Assembly: GCA_017542245.1 (NCBI GenBank)
Contig: JAFXXN010000078.1
Span: 248,001 to 312,000, forward strand
Direction: 5' to 3'
DNA from: Lachnospiraceae bacterium
GTDB taxonomy: Bacteria; Bacillota; Clostridia; Lachnospirales; Lachnospiraceae
Length of the DNA: 64,000 nt
Below, piece by piece: positions 16,937 through 26,777 of the stretch (position 1 is its first letter; the number at the start of each line of letters is the position of its first letter). The notes under the pieces were generated by a model that saw only the letters and a list, made by a program, of their open reading frames with translations, did not search any database and was not told the DNA's origin. Position numbers and translations under genes: made by a program.

Positions 16937-17200
16937 TTGGCAAATATTAAGTCTGCAAAGAAAAGAATCAAGGTTATCGAGACAAAGACCTTAAGAAATA
17001 AGATGGTTAAGTCCAAGGCTAAGACATTATCAAAGAAGGTTCTTGCTGCTGTGGCTGCCGGCGACAAAGAACAGGCTTTAGTAAGCTTCAAAGAAGCTGC
17101 TTCATATCTTGACAAGTCAGGTGCTAAGGGTGTATACCACAAGAAGACAGTTGCACGTAAGGTTGCTAACCTTCAGAAGGCTGTTAATTCACTTAACTAA
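16937..17200 (+). CDS. rpsT: Small ribosomal subunit protein S20
   Basis: S20 binds 16S rRNA in the 30S body. The 87-residue basic helical protein begins ANIKSAKKRIKV after the initiator, as in the family. The start is TTG at 16937: it gives the conserved N-terminus and lies 8 nt after AGGAGG (16923-16928). The GTG at 16928 overlaps the ribosome site and is rejected. A TTG start on an S20 gene is consistent with reduced initiation and autogenous control, as known in E. coli. A terminator follows at 17219-17250. Confidence 0.95.
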   Translation: MANIKSAKKRIKVIETKTLRNKMVKSKAKTLSKKVLAAVAAGDKEQALVSFKEAASYLDKSGAKGVYHKKTVARKVANLQKAVNSLN

Positions 17201-17218
17201 AGATAATCTTAAAATAAC

Positions 17219-17250
17219 CCCCTCGGTTCATATGAATCGAGGGGATTTTA
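17219..17250. terminator. Bidirectional terminator between rpsT and lepA
   Basis: CCCCTCGGTTCA (17219-17230) pairs with TGAATCGAGGGG (17233-17244) with one wobble. TTTT follows on the + strand, and AAAATAAC on the other side provides a T-run for lepA. Confidence 0.9.
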
Positions 17251-17257
17251 TTATGTT

Positions 17258-19066
17258 TTATTCCTCATCAAGTTTCAGTACACTCATGAAGGCAGCCTGA
17301 GGGATTTCCACGTTTCCAAATGTACGCATCCTCTTCTTGCCTTCCTTCTGTTTTTCCAAAAGCTTTTTCTTTCTTGTAATGTCTCCGCCGTAGCACTTTG
17401 CCAAAACATCCTTTCTCATGGCCTTTACGGTCTCTCTGGCTATGATCTTGCTGCCAATGGCTGCCTGAATGGGTATTTCAAACAATTGTCTCGGGATATT
17501 GTCCTTAAGCTTCTCACACATCTTTCTTGCACGTTCATATGCATTATCTGCATGTATAATGAAAGAAAGAGCATCAACCTCTTCACGGTTTACCAGCATA
17601 TCAAGCTTAACTAACTTTGACGGTACGTAACCTTTTAACTCGTAATCAAATGAAGCATAACCTTTAGAACGTGATTTCAGCGCGTCAAAAAAGTCATATA
17701 TTATCTCATTTAGCGGAAGCTCATACTTTAACAGTGCACGGGTTTCCTCCATATATTCCATTCCTTTATATATTCCGCGCCTCTCCTGGCAGAGTTTCAT
17801 AATAGCTCCGACGAATTCCGTTGTCACCATTATTTCGGCATCTACAAAAGGCTCTTCCATATGTTCTATCTCGGAAGGATCGGGCATATTGGTAGGATTG
17901 GTAAGATCAAACATCTCACCATTTGTCTTATATACCTTATAAATAACGCTGGGCGCAGTTGTTACAAGATCAAGATTATATTCTCTTTCAAGACGTTCCT
18001 GTATTATTTCCAGATGAAGAAGACCCAGGAAACCACATCTGAAACCGAATCCCAAAGCAACGGATGTTTCGGGTTCAAATTGCAAAGAAGCATCATTAAG
18101 CTGAAGCTTCTCCAAAGCGTCACGAAGATCGGGATACTTAGCACCGTCAGCCGGGTACATTCCACAGTATACCATCGGAAGTACTTTTTTATATCCCGGT
18201 AATGCCTCATCACACGGCCTATCTGCTATAGTTACGGTATCACCGACACGGGTATCCTTCACATTCTTTAATGAAGCTGTAACATAACCTACCATTCCGG
18301 CAGACAGTTCTTCGCAAGGGATGAACTGCCCCGGTCCAAAGATACCTATCTCAACTACTTCAGCTTCAGCTCCCGTAGCCATCATCCTGATCCGGTCGCC
18401 TTTCTTTACGGTTCCTTCCATCAGTCTGATAAAGACTATTACTCCTTTGTAAGAATCATACACAGAATCGAATATCAGCGCCTTTAATGGTGCTGAAGGA
18501 TCTCCTTTGGGAGCGGGAAGCTTTTTTACTATATCTTCAAGAACTTCTTCTATATTGATACCGTTCTTGGCTGAGATCAGAGGAGCATCCTGAGCTTCAA
18601 TGCCTATTACATCCTCAATCTCATTTATAACTCTCTGAGGTTCTGCACTTGGAAGATCTATCTTGTTTATTACCGGGAATACTTCAAGGTTATGATCAAG
18701 TGCCATATAAACATTTGCCAAAGTCTGTGCCTCTATTCCCTGAGCTGCATCGACTACGAGAACTGCACCTTCACAAGCCGCAAGGCTTCGAGAAACCTCG
18801 TAATTAAAGTCAACATGGCCCGGAGTATCTATGAGATTAAAAATATACTCTTCACCATCCTGGGCTTTATATACGGTTCTTACTGTCTGTGCCTTTATGG
18901 TTATTCCTCTTTCACGCTCCAGGTCCATATTGTCAAGAACCTGATCGCTCATCTCCCTTAAAGTCAAGAGGCCGGTCTTTTCAATTATCCTGTCGGCAAG
19001 CGTTGATTTGCCGTGATCTATATGTGCTATTATACAAAAATTTCTTATTTTACTCTGATCTACCAT
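17258..19066 (-). CDS. lepA: Elongation factor 4 (LepA)
   Basis: Translational GTPase of 602 residues that acts on 30S assembly and/or stalled ribosomes. G1 is AHIDHGKST (15-23), G2 [11 protein letters not shown]3 DTPGHVDF and G4 NKID. Then come the EF-G-like domains II, III and V, and the LepA-specific C-terminal domain ([36 protein letters not shown] in segments; [18 protein letters not shown]). It reads towards rpsT and ends at a shared terminator. In many Firmicutes lepA lies near rpsT; here the two are convergent. Confidence 0.97.
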   Translation of the reverse strand: MVDQSKIRNFCIIAHIDHGKSTLADRIIEKTGLLTLREMSDQVLDNMDLERERGITIKAQTVRTVYKAQDGEEYIFNLIDTPGHVDFNYEVSRSLAACEGAVLVVDAAQGIEAQTLANVYMALDHNLEVFPVINKIDLPSAEPQRVINEIEDVIGIEAQDAPLISAKNGINIEEVLEDIVKKLPAPKGDPSAPLKALIFDSVYDSYKGVIVFIRLMEGTVKKGDRIRMMATGAEAEVVEIGIFGPGQFIPCEELSAGMVGYVTASLKNVKDTRVGDTVTIADRPCDEALPGYKKVLPMVYCGMYPADGAKYPDLRDALEKLQLNDASLQFEPETSVALGFGFRCGFLGLLHLEIIQERLEREYNLDLVTTAPSVIYKVYKTNGEMFDLTNPTNMPDPSEIEHMEEPFVDAEIMVTTEFVGAIMKLCQERRGIYKGMEYMEETRALLKYELPLNEIIYDFFDALKSRSKGYASFDYELKGYVPSKLVKLDMLVNREEVDALSFIIHADNAYERARKMCEKLKDNIPRQLFEIPIQAAIGSKIIARETVKAMRKDVLAKCYGGDITRKKKLLEKQKEGKKRMRTFGNVEIPQAAFMSVLKLDEE

Positions 19067-19129
19067 ATTTTTACGATCTCCGCCGTTCTATCTGTTTACT
19101 TTTTCCATCAATAATTTTCAACATTTAGC

Positions 19130-19158
19130 ATTATACTTTTAAGTAGATATAATGTCAA
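19130..19158 (-). promoter_or_regulatory. lepA promoter (- strand)
   Basis: Reading the - strand, TTGACA (19158-19153) and TATAAT (19135-19130) are perfect boxes with a 17-bp spacer, about 65 bp before the lepA start. Confidence 0.85.
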
Positions 19159-19223
19159 TAGTGTCAGACTCAAAACTGTACATATATTAATAAAGATGCC
19201 ATACAAATCATATAAAACAATTG

Positions 19224-19252
19224 TTGACAAGTCATATGATGAAGAGTAAAAT
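19224..19252 (+). promoter_or_regulatory. Promoter for the transcobalamin-like/ECF operon
   Basis: TTGACA (19224-19229) and TAAAAT (19247-19252) have a 17-bp spacer. The leader of about 60 nt contains no recognisable cobalamin riboswitch (no B12-box-like sequence found). Confidence 0.7.
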
Positions 19253-19315
19253 ATTATTTGTTGTTTGTTTATAAATATTTTAGGCATTATACATCAGTTT
19301 TTATAAGAGAAAAAT

Positions 19316-21091
19316 ATGAAAAGAAAGATTATTGTAGGAATTTTATATATTTTGTTAACCGTGATCCTTTGCGGGGGTGTTTTATCCTTTGCAAAGGATT
19401 CTTCTTTTGAAGGTATTCCGTCATCGGAAAATGAAAGACTGGAGTTTACAAAGGAGATAATAAACAGCGTAGTTTCACACAATATTGAAAATGCATCATT
19501 AAATAACATAAATGAATATATAGGCAAAATACTTTCGGAGGGAGTCGGCGGTACGGCGGACTGGTATGTTCTGGCTCTTTCACAATACGGCAGTTTTGAT
19601 TTTACAAAATACAGACAGGCACTTGAAAAATACCTGGAAGAGAAGGATATTAAAAGTGCAACGACCAGACTTAAATTTGCCCTGTTGCTTCTTGCTACGG
19701 GAGGTGATGAGGCATATATAGAAAAATGCCTTAATGATGAAACTGTCGGCGGGCAGGGCATCATGAGCTATGTATATGGACTTCACCTGATAAATAACGG
19801 ACGTGAAGGGAAAATTAACAGAAGTTCCATAATAGAACAGCTGAAAAATATGAGGCATCCGGATAACGGATGGTCTGTTACAGGTGATTACGGGGATGTA
19901 GATGTAACTGCCATGGTACTTCAGGCTTTGGCTCCAAGTTATTTAGATGGAGGGACACTTAGTACAGTCGAAAAAGAGAACGTAAAAGATCTTGTGGAAA
20001 ACGGTATCGCTTTCTTATCTGAAAGACAGCTTGAAGACGGCGATTTTCAGAGCTTTGGTGTAAGAAATGCCGAGAGTACCGCGCAGGTGATAACGGCACT
20101 TTCAGCATTTGGGATCGATGCGGCAAAAGACGAAAGATTTATAAAAAACAACCATTCCGCACTTGATGGGTTAATGATGTATTATCTGAAGGACGGAAGT
20201 TTTTCACATAAGCTGAATGCGGAAGCAAATCCTAATGCTACGGTACAGAGCTTTTACTCTCTTGTTGCTTATGTAAGGATGTTTGACGGGAGAGGATCGC
20301 TTTTTGTTTTAGATAAAAATGAAGAGATACCGGTAACAGATGATAAAAAAGACGATACACATGATAAAGAGTCAGGGAACACCGGAACAGATAACAGCGA
20401 AAATGATAAGAAAGAGACCGAGGATTTAGAAAAAGATATAATGGAAGCCGAAAATGAAGAGGGCAAAAATTCAGAAAACGAGATAAGGATAGATAAAACA
20501 GAATCATCTTCGGTTAAGGGCAGCTATAAAAAATATGTTATAGGCGGGTTGATTATTCTAGCTGCTATAATCTGCATTATCTTGAGCATATTGAAAAAGC
20601 ATATTAAAAACCATATATTTGTATTAATACTTACTTTGGCCGGGATTCTTTTTGTTATACTAACGGATTTTTCATCGGTCGATACTTATTACTCTGATAC
20701 AGGGAAAAAGGATGATACGTTCGGAATGGTTACCATGTCCATCAGGTGTGACATTCTTAACGGAAAAAATACGGACGAACATATACCAAAAGACGGATGC
20801 ATTCTTGATACAACAGAATTTGAAATATCGCGGGGAGATACTGCATATGATGTACTCCTTGAAGCAGCGAAGAAATATTCAATAAGCGTTGAACATGAGG
20901 GCAGCAGTGAACTGGCATATATTTCAGGTATCAATTTCCTTTATGAACATGATTTTGGAGATCTTTCCGGATGGGTTTACAAGGTTAACGGAGAGCTTCC
21001 TTCTGTTGGATGTGCAGGATATGTATTAAAGGATAAGGATGTTATAGAATGGTGTTATACACTTGATCTTGGAAATGATACTATGAAATAG
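19316..21091 (+). CDS. Surface protein: prenyltransferase-like barrel plus DUF4430 (transcobalamin-like) domain
   Basis: A 591-residue envelope protein. The N-terminus has a signal peptide/anchor (about 5-24). Residues ~60-330 contain repeats of the terpenoid-cyclase/prenyltransferase alpha-alpha type (NGWSVTGDYGDVDVTAMVLQ, DGDFQSFGVRNAESTAQVI, DGSFSHKLNAEANPNATVQ in turn). An acidic, low-complexity linker (~335-400) follows, then two transmembrane helices (~406-425 and ~431-450) and a DUF4430 domain (~470-588; WVYKVNGELPSVGCAGYVL). The order barrel then DUF4430 is that of animal intrinsic factor and transcobalamin. The next two genes encode an ECF transporter module, so capture of a corrinoid or similar ligand is plausible, but the ligand is inferred. 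Confidence 0.8.
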   Translation: MKRKIIVGILYILLTVILCGGVLSFAKDSSFEGIPSSENERLEFTKEIINSVVSHNIENASLNNINEYIGKILSEGVGGTADWYVLALSQYGSFDFTKYRQALEKYLEEKDIKSATTRLKFALLLLATGGDEAYIEKCLNDETVGGQGIMSYVYGLHLINNGREGKINRSSIIEQLKNMRHPDNGWSVTGDYGDVDVTAMVLQALAPSYLDGGTLSTVEKENVKDLVENGIAFLSERQLEDGDFQSFGVRNAESTAQVITALSAFGIDAAKDERFIKNNHSALDGLMMYYLKDGSFSHKLNAEANPNATVQSFYSLVAYVRMFDGRGSLFVLDKNEEIPVTDDKKDDTHDKESGNTGTDNSENDKKETEDLEKDIMEAENEEGKNSENEIRIDKTESSSVKGSYKKYVIGGLIILAAIICIILSILKKHIKNHIFVLILTLAGILFVILTDFSSVDTYYSDTGKKDDTFGMVTMSIRCDILNGKNTDEHIPKDGCILDTTEFEISRGDTAYDVLLEAAKKYSISVEHEGSSELAYISGINFLYEHDFGDLSGWVYKVNGELPSVGCAGYVLKDKDVIEWCYTLDLGNDTMK

Positions 21092-21137
21092 AAACCGGGA
21101 TTTAAATATTTTTAAACTTAGCATTAGGGAGAAAACT

Positions 21138-22016
21138 ATGCGGGAATTTGAGGAGTATAATCCGATAACGGTAACAATTTACTATATGTCGCTGGTATGT
21201 ATATCCATGTTTACCATGAACCCTATACTGCATATATTATCCTTTACTGCCGGATTAATTCATTTTTCAATGTCAAAGGCAGAGCATAAGATGTCGGCAC
21301 ATATATTTTTTATACTAATAGGTCTTATACTTTCTATCATCCGACCGATATTTTCACATAACGGCGCAACGGTCCTTTTTGTTGTAAATGATAATCCGAT
21401 AACTAAAGAGGCCTTTATATACGGAATCAACTCAGCAGTAATGGTTGTAGGAGTTTTGTATCTGTTCAGAGTCTTTTCAACTGTGATGACAAGTGACAGA
21501 CTTCTCTATCTTTTTGGCAGTCTGTCCCCGAAGATGGCGCTGGTTCTGTCAATGGGCTTAAGATACATGCCTATGCTGAGAAATCAAAGAAGAATAACTG
21601 CAAATGCGCAAACGGCACTCGGAATAAACAAGGATGACAATGCTATCGACAGGATAAAGGCAAGAATGAACGTTTTTTCCGCTACGCTTTCCTGGGGATT
21701 GGAGAATGGTATAATAACGGCTGATAGTATGGCTGCCAGAGGATACGGCGAGAAAAAAAGGATAAGATTTACTCTGTTTACTTTTTCAAAACAGGACTTT
21801 ATAATAATTTCTTTAACGATCATATTTACGGGCTTTATTCTCGCAATGCTTGGGAAAGGAGCTTTCGATACAACGTTTTATCCTCTGTTTAAAATGGCAG
21901 AACCGGATATTTTTGCCATACTTGGTTATACAGCATACGGAATACTTCTTATGATTCCGGTGATTTATAAGATTGTGGGGAATATACGATGGAAATTATT
22001 GATGTCAGAAATCTGA
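21138..22016 (+). CDS. ecfT: ECF transporter transmembrane (T) component
   Basis: CbiQ/EcfT-like protein of 292 residues with about five or six transmembrane helices. The coupling-helix signature is present in the form SMAARGYGEKKRIRF; EcfT proteins have a conserved Ala-Arg-Gly. It couples the ATPases to a substrate-binding S component. It starts 46 bp after the DUF4430 gene and overlaps the ATPase gene by 28 bp, so all three are one operon. No S component gene lies within the operon. Confidence 0.88.
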   Translation: MREFEEYNPITVTIYYMSLVCISMFTMNPILHILSFTAGLIHFSMSKAEHKMSAHIFFILIGLILSIIRPIFSHNGATVLFVVNDNPITKEAFIYGINSAVMVVGVLYLFRVFSTVMTSDRLLYLFGSLSPKMALVLSMGLRYMPMLRNQRRITANAQTALGINKDDNAIDRIKARMNVFSATLSWGLENGIITADSMAARGYGEKKRIRFTLFTFSKQDFIIISLTIIFTGFILAMLGKGAFDTTFYPLFKMAEPDIFAILGYTAYGILLMIPVIYKIVGNIRWKLLMSEI

Positions 22017-23644
22017 CATTTAAATATTCAAATGGTACAGAACCTGTAATTAATAAAATCAGCTTTACTGTCAGTGAGGGTGATTTTGTTGTGCTGTGCG
22101 GTGAAACGGGCAGTGGCAAATCCACCCTTTTAAGACTTCTGAAAAAGGAACTGAATCCTAACGGAGAAAGAACAGGGGAGATATATCTTGACGGTAAAAG
22201 GATACTTACGGATGAAGATGATAAGAAAGAAATAGATCCGGTACGTATCGGCTTTGTTATGCAAAACCCTAAAGAACAGACTGTTACCGATAAAGTCTGG
22301 CATGAACTTGCATTCGGTTTGGAAAACATGGGGCTTAACAGAGAGGTGATGGCCGCAAAAGTAGCCGAGACAGCCGGCTATTTTGGAATAGAGGACTGGT
22401 ATGAAAAAAATGTGAATGAACTGTCAGGCGGACAGCTGCAGCTTCTGAATTTGGCTTCGGTCATGGTTATGAACCCGGATATTCTTATTCTGGATGAGCC
22501 TTCGGCACAGCTGGATCCTGTTTCTGCTTCAGAATTTTTTGCAACTGTACAGAAACTTAATATGGATTTTGCCTTAACGGTAATAATCGCGGAACATAGG
22601 CTGGAAGAACTTGTTCCCATGTGTAACAGGCTTATGGTGATGGAACATGGTGAAATAAAAGCTTACGGAAAGCCTAAGGAAGTTATAGGCAATATAGAAA
22701 AAAATGACGAAGTATTCGATTCACTTCCTGCGGCATACAGACTGTATTCTGAACTTGGAGAAAAAAGTAATCCTGACATCTTACCGTTAACGGTTAGAGA
22801 AGGCAGAATGCTTGTAAAACAATATACCGGTTTTTCAGAAAAAACGGAAGTGAATAGTTTTCAAGCTAAGCTTCCCGAAAAAAAGGCAAAAAGAGAACCG
22901 GCATTGGAACTTGATAATGTTTTTTTCAGGTTCAAACGTGAAACTCCGGATGTGTTAAAAAATTTAAGCCTCAAGGTATATAGCGGAGAAATATTCTGTA
23001 TACTGGGCGGAAACGGATCCGGAAAAACAACTGCACTGAATGTATCAGCCGGTTTATTAAAACCTTACAGCGGTTCAGTGAAGATATTTGGAAAGAAAAT
23101 TAAAGAATATAAAAACGGAAGTCTGTATAATAAATGTCTTTCCATGCTTCCGCAGGATGTGCAGACGGTTTTCTTATATAATACCGTAAAAGAGGAGATA
23201 GAAAACATGAAGGGTTCGGGAAAGCTTGAAGGCTTCCCGTATGATATTGGAAAATTAGCTGATAAACATCCATACGATCTGTCAGGAGGGGAACAGCAGA
23301 TAGCGGCACTTGCAAAGGCTTATGTAACCGAACCGAAAATTCTTCTTCTTGATGAGCCTACAAAAGGACTGGATGCTTACAGAAAAAGAGAATTTTCAGA
23401 AATGCTGAAAAAACTGAAAGAGCAAGGCATCACATGTATTGTTGTTACACATGATGTTGAACTTGCCGCCATTATAGCCGACAGATGTGCAATGTTCTTC
23501 AGAGGAGAGGCAGTATCGGTCGGCGAACCTCATGATTTTTTCTCGGGAAATAATTATTATACTACATTGGCTGTAAGGCTGAGCCGGGGAATATGTGTTC
23601 CGGAGATAACTGTAAAAGAACTGGCAGAAAAAATTAGAAAATGA
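21989..23644 (+). CDS. ECF transporter double ATPase (fused A and A' components)
   Basis: Two ABC ATPase domains in one 551-residue chain. Domain 1 has Walker A GETGSGKST (38-46), signature LSGGQLQLLN and Walker B ILILDEPS. Domain 2 has Walker A GGNGSGKT (340-347), signature LSGGEQQIAALA, Walker B ILLLDEPT and H-loop VVTHDVE. Both sites look competent. Fused EcfAA' chains are known in Firmicutes. The ATG lies inside the 3' end of ecfT, indicating translational coupling. It powers the transporter built with the upstream T component. Confidence 0.9.
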   Translation: MEIIDVRNLTFKYSNGTEPVINKISFTVSEGDFVVLCGETGSGKSTLLRLLKKELNPNGERTGEIYLDGKRILTDEDDKKEIDPVRIGFVMQNPKEQTVTDKVWHELAFGLENMGLNREVMAAKVAETAGYFGIEDWYEKNVNELSGGQLQLLNLASVMVMNPDILILDEPSAQLDPVSASEFFATVQKLNMDFALTVIIAEHRLEELVPMCNRLMVMEHGEIKAYGKPKEVIGNIEKNDEVFDSLPAAYRLYSELGEKSNPDILPLTVREGRMLVKQYTGFSEKTEVNSFQAKLPEKKAKREPALELDNVFFRFKRETPDVLKNLSLKVYSGEIFCILGGNGSGKTTALNVSAGLLKPYSGSVKIFGKKIKEYKNGSLYNKCLSMLPQDVQTVFLYNTVKEEIENMKGSGKLEGFPYDIGKLADKHPYDLSGGEQQIAALAKAYVTEPKILLLDEPTKGLDAYRKREFSEMLKKLKEQGITCIVVTHDVELAAIIADRCAMFFRGEAVSVGEPHDFFSGNNYYTTLAVRLSRGICVPEITVKELAEKIRK

Positions 23645-23762
23645 AAGATTTTGATAATTATTCGCAGAAAATGATAGGAAAAAGAGCAATTATTATCTAT
23701 TAAATATTTGGGGGTTATGGTATTATTATGTTATGAAATAAATGTATACGGAGGTTTTACAA

Positions 23763-24845
23763 ATGAAAAAACAGTGGCCATTAGACACAGCATTATCATT
23801 CGATCCATATTTTGGAGAGCCTAATCGTGATGGGGACCAGGGTTATGAATTACTTCCTGATGGAAAAGTGCTTATACACATTAAAGCACCGAATGCAAAA
23901 GAAGTGGTTATTGATCAGTTTGGAACTATTCACAAATTTGAGAAGATCAATGATGAAATCTGGGAAATAACTGCTGATCTCGGAAGAGGTTTTAAGTATT
24001 TCTTTATCAAGATTGACGGGAATGAAGTAATAAATCCTTATCTGCCCATAGGATACGGATGCTGCCGTCCGATGAATTTCCTTGATATCCCGGTAGAAGG
24101 GGAAGAGGACTGGGATACTCTTGAAGGTATTCCTCATGGAGGTGTGACCCGAAGATATTTCCCTTCATCGGTAACAGGCAAACTTGAGATCTGTATGGTA
24201 TATACACCGGCTAACTATGACCCTGCAAAAAAATATCCTGTTCTTTACCTTCAGCACGGATATGGTGAAAATGAAACCGGATGGGTTTATCAGGGACATG
24301 CGGCACGTATTGCCGATAAGCTTATATATGAAGGCAAAATGACAGAGATGATCATTGTAATGGCATGCGGTATGACACAGTTTAAAGAGCCGCAGATGAG
24401 ATTCCATGCATTCTGCGAGGTTATCTTAAATGACCTTATCCCTTATATCGAGTCAACATATAATGTATTTACCGATAAGTGGCACAGAGCTATGGCAGGC
24501 TTAAGCATGGGAAGTTACCAGACAAGTATGGTGACTATGAGTAATCCCGATTTGTTCTCTTATGTAGGTGTATTCAGCGGGTTTATGAGTTTCCCGAGGC
24601 CTGACGGACAGAAAGAGCCTCATCTTGCTCTTCTTGACGATACAGAGAAATTCAATTCCAGTTTTAAAGTATTCTACCGGGCAATGGGAACCGAAGATAA
24701 TTATTTCGACAGCTTTGCCAAAGATGATAAGATGCTTGAAGGAAAGCCCCTAAATATTACAAGAGAGACATTCCCGGGAGGACATGACTGGAGTGTGTGG
24801 AGACGCTGTATACATTCCTTCTTCCCAAGAATTTTCAAGGACTGA
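23763..24845 (+). CDS. Esterase of the esterase D / CE1-like family with N-terminal E-set domain
   Basis: Cytoplasmic alpha/beta hydrolase of 360 residues, without a signal peptide. Residues ~1-115 form an E-set/CBM48-like domain (KVLIHIKAPNAKEVVIDQF). The C-terminal catalytic domain resembles enterochelin, feruloyl and acetyl-xylan esterases. It has YLQHGYGENETGW (oxyanion region), nucleophile S248 in AGLSMGSYQT and a catalytic His in GGHDWSVWRR. The start at 23763 follows GGAGG (23750-23754); an upstream in-frame ATG (23742) lacks a ribosome site. Removal of feruloyl or acetyl groups from imported plant oligosaccharides is likely, but the substrate is unproven. Confidence 0.85.
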   Translation: MKKQWPLDTALSFDPYFGEPNRDGDQGYELLPDGKVLIHIKAPNAKEVVIDQFGTIHKFEKINDEIWEITADLGRGFKYFFIKIDGNEVINPYLPIGYGCCRPMNFLDIPVEGEEDWDTLEGIPHGGVTRRYFPSSVTGKLEICMVYTPANYDPAKKYPVLYLQHGYGENETGWVYQGHAARIADKLIYEGKMTEMIIVMACGMTQFKEPQMRFHAFCEVILNDLIPYIESTYNVFTDKWHRAMAGLSMGSYQTSMVTMSNPDLFSYVGVFSGFMSFPRPDGQKEPHLALLDDTEKFNSSFKVFYRAMGTEDNYFDSFAKDDKMLEGKPLNITRETFPGGHDWSVWRRCIHSFFPRIFKD

Positions 24846-24866
24846 TAATTGAATAAACATATAAAT

Positions 24867-24896
24867 GCGGCATTCTTTTAATGAGGTGCCGCTTTT
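24867..24896 (+). terminator. Terminator after the esterase gene
   Basis: GCGGCA (24867-24872) and TGCCGC (24887-24892) form a stem with a 14-nt loop, followed by TTTT and an AT-rich stretch. Confidence 0.7.
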
Positions 24897-24912
24897 ATAT
24901 TTAAACTTCTTC

Positions 24913-24941
24913 TTTACAGTAAGCTGAAGCTATGATAAAAT
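24913..24941 (+). promoter_or_regulatory. hydE promoter
   Basis: TTTACA (24913-24918) and TAAAAT (24936-24941, with a preceding TG) have a 17-bp spacer, about 65 bp before the hydE start. Confidence 0.65.
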
Positions 24942-25005
24942 CAAAGGTCGAGGATTAATGAACCTGATTGAAACAAAAAACAGAAAAATCTGAAAGGAAC
25001 AGCAG

Positions 25006-26067
25006 ATGGGAAACGGATTTAAAAATTCTGTAGATGAGATAAAAAACAATAAAGATATAACATATGAACAGCTAAAAACAGTGCTTGAGTGTAATGATAA
25101 AGATGATGAGGAATACCTGTTTGAGAAAGCCCGTGAAACGGCAGATAAGGTGTTTCAGAAGGAAATATATCTGCGCGGACTTATTGAATTTACTAATTAC
25201 TGTAAAAATGACTGTTATTACTGCGGCATAAGATGCAGTAACAAAAATGCCGACAGATACAGACTGACAGATGATAAGATCCTCGAATGCTGTGATATTG
25301 GTTACGAATTAGGCTATAAAACATTTGTACTGCAGGGTGGAGAAGATCCGTTTTTTACGGACGAAAAGATCTGTAATCTGGTAAGAAGGATAAAACAGAA
25401 ATATCCGGCGTGTGCGGTTACACTTTCTATAGGCGAGAAATCCTATGAAAGCTATAAAAGCTATTTTGATGCAGGAGCAGACAGGTATCTGCTCCGACAT
25501 GAGACAGCAAATGAAGAGCATTACGGAAAACTGCATCCCGCTACACTTTCAGGGGCAAACAGAAAACAGTGCCTTAAGAATCTCAAAGAAATCGGATTTC
25601 AGGTGGGATGCGGAATAATGGTTGGAACACCATATCAGACATTGGAACATATTTATGAAGATATGCGTTTTATGCTGGAACTCAAGCCTCACATGATAGG
25701 CATCGGACCTTTTATCGCCCATAAGGATACTCCGTTTAAAGACGAACCGAACGGCAGTGTAAAGGAAACCATTCTACTGCTTGCGATATTAAGACTTTTG
25801 TTTCCTAATGTCCTTCTACCTGCAACGACTGCTCTCGGAACAGCAGATGCGCTCGGCAGGGAAAAAGGAATACTTGCGGGAGCAAATGTGATCATGCCGA
25901 ATCTTTCACCGGCGAATGTTCGAGGAAAATACCTTCTTTATGACGGGAAGATATGCACAGGAGAAGAGGCGGCAGAATGTAATATCTGCTTAAAGAACAG
26001 AATAGAAAGAATAGGATACCATGTGGCTGACAGCCGCGGAGATTATCCCGGATGGAGAGACAGATGA
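25006..26067 (+). CDS. hydE: [FeFe]-hydrogenase H-cluster maturase HydE (radical SAM)
   Basis: Radical SAM enzyme that helps build the dithiolate ligand of the [FeFe]-hydrogenase active site with HydF and HydG. The 353 residues carry the [4Fe-4S] motif C66-X3-C70-X2-C73 in NYCKNDCYYCGIRCSNKN, the GGED motif (LQGGEDPFF) and the C-terminal PNLSPANVRGKYLLYDGK typical of HydE. It is close to BioB/PylB relatives, but CYYCGIR and the C-terminus favour HydE. Ribosome site AAAGGAAC precedes the ATG. It is alone here: hydF, hydG and hydrogenase genes are not in the window. It overlaps the next gene by ATGA. Confidence 0.9.
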   Translation: MGNGFKNSVDEIKNNKDITYEQLKTVLECNDKDDEEYLFEKARETADKVFQKEIYLRGLIEFTNYCKNDCYYCGIRCSNKNADRYRLTDDKILECCDIGYELGYKTFVLQGGEDPFFTDEKICNLVRRIKQKYPACAVTLSIGEKSYESYKSYFDAGADRYLLRHETANEEHYGKLHPATLSGANRKQCLKNLKEIGFQVGCGIMVGTPYQTLEHIYEDMRFMLELKPHMIGIGPFIAHKDTPFKDEPNGSVKETILLLAILRLLFPNVLLPATTALGTADALGREKGILAGANVIMPNLSPANVRGKYLLYDGKICTGEEAAECNICLKNRIERIGYHVADSRGDYPGWRDR

Positions 26068-26765
26068 GTTTTGTAGAATTTGAACATGTAAAAAAAGTAT
26101 ATCATATGGGCGAAGTTGACATAGAGGCACTGCGCGATGTTAACCTTAAAGTTGAAAAAGGGGAGTTTGCAGTGATAGTCGGTGCCAGCGGAGCCGGGAA
26201 GACCACAATTTTAAACATCCTCGGAGGGATGGATACCGCTACTTCAGGAAGGGTAGTTCTTGACGGAGAAGATATTTCGACGGCATCGACTAAGAAACTG
26301 ACTACTTACAGAAGGTATGATATAGGTTTTGTATTCCAGTTTTATAATCTGGTACAGAATCTTACAGCACTTGAAAATGTTGAACTTGCTTCTCAGATAT
26401 GCAAGGATCCTGTAGATGCCATGACAGTTTTGGAACAGGTCGGACTTAAAGACCGTGCCTTAAATTTTCCTGCCCAGTTATCGGGAGGGGAGCAGCAGAG
26501 AGTGGCTATAGCACGTGCTCTGGCTAAAAATCCCAAGCTTCTCTTATGTGACGAACCAACCGGAGCGCTGGACTATAATACGGGCAAAATGGTACTAAAG
26601 CTTTTGCAGGACACTTGCCGGAAAGACGGTATGACGGTTATCGTTATTACCCACAATCAGGCACTGACAGCTATGGCTGACCGAATTATAACCGTAAAGA
26701 GCGGTATGGTGACTGACATGAGAAAAAACGAAAATATTGTTCCGGTTGAGAATATTGACTGGTGA
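26064..26765 (+). CDS. MacB/LolD-type ABC transporter ATP-binding protein
   Basis: ABC ATPase of about 233 residues with Walker [10 protein letters not shown] (40-48), signature [15 protein letters not shown], Walker [13 protein letters not shown] and H-loop VITHN. The pattern is that of the MacB/LolD/BceA group that works with FtsX-fold permeases. The start at 26064 (ATGA overlap with the hydE stop) is preferred to ATG 26052. Its partner permease starts 12 bp downstream. Mechanotransmission or export of a peptide or antibiotic is the usual role; the substrate is unknown. Confidence 0.9.
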   Translation: MSFVEFEHVKKVYHMGEVDIEALRDVNLKVEKGEFAVIVGASGAGKTTILNILGGMDTATSGRVVLDGEDISTASTKKLTTYRRYDIGFVFQFYNLVQNLTALENVELASQICKDPVDAMTVLEQVGLKDRALNFPAQLSGGEQQRVAIARALAKNPKLLLCDEPTGALDYNTGKMVLKLLQDTCRKDGMTVIVITHNQALTAMADRIITVKSGMVTDMRKNENIVPVENIDW

Positions 26766-26777
26766 TAGGAGCGATTA

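Noticed and set aside
16720-16950. 76-residue ORF upstream of rpsT
   Set aside because: It runs through the rpsT promoter, leader hairpin and ribosome site and has no recognisable protein features.
19130-19315. Cobalamin riboswitch before the transcobalamin-like gene
   Set aside because: No B12-box-like sequence or multi-stem structure was seen; the leader after the promoter is only about 60 nt.
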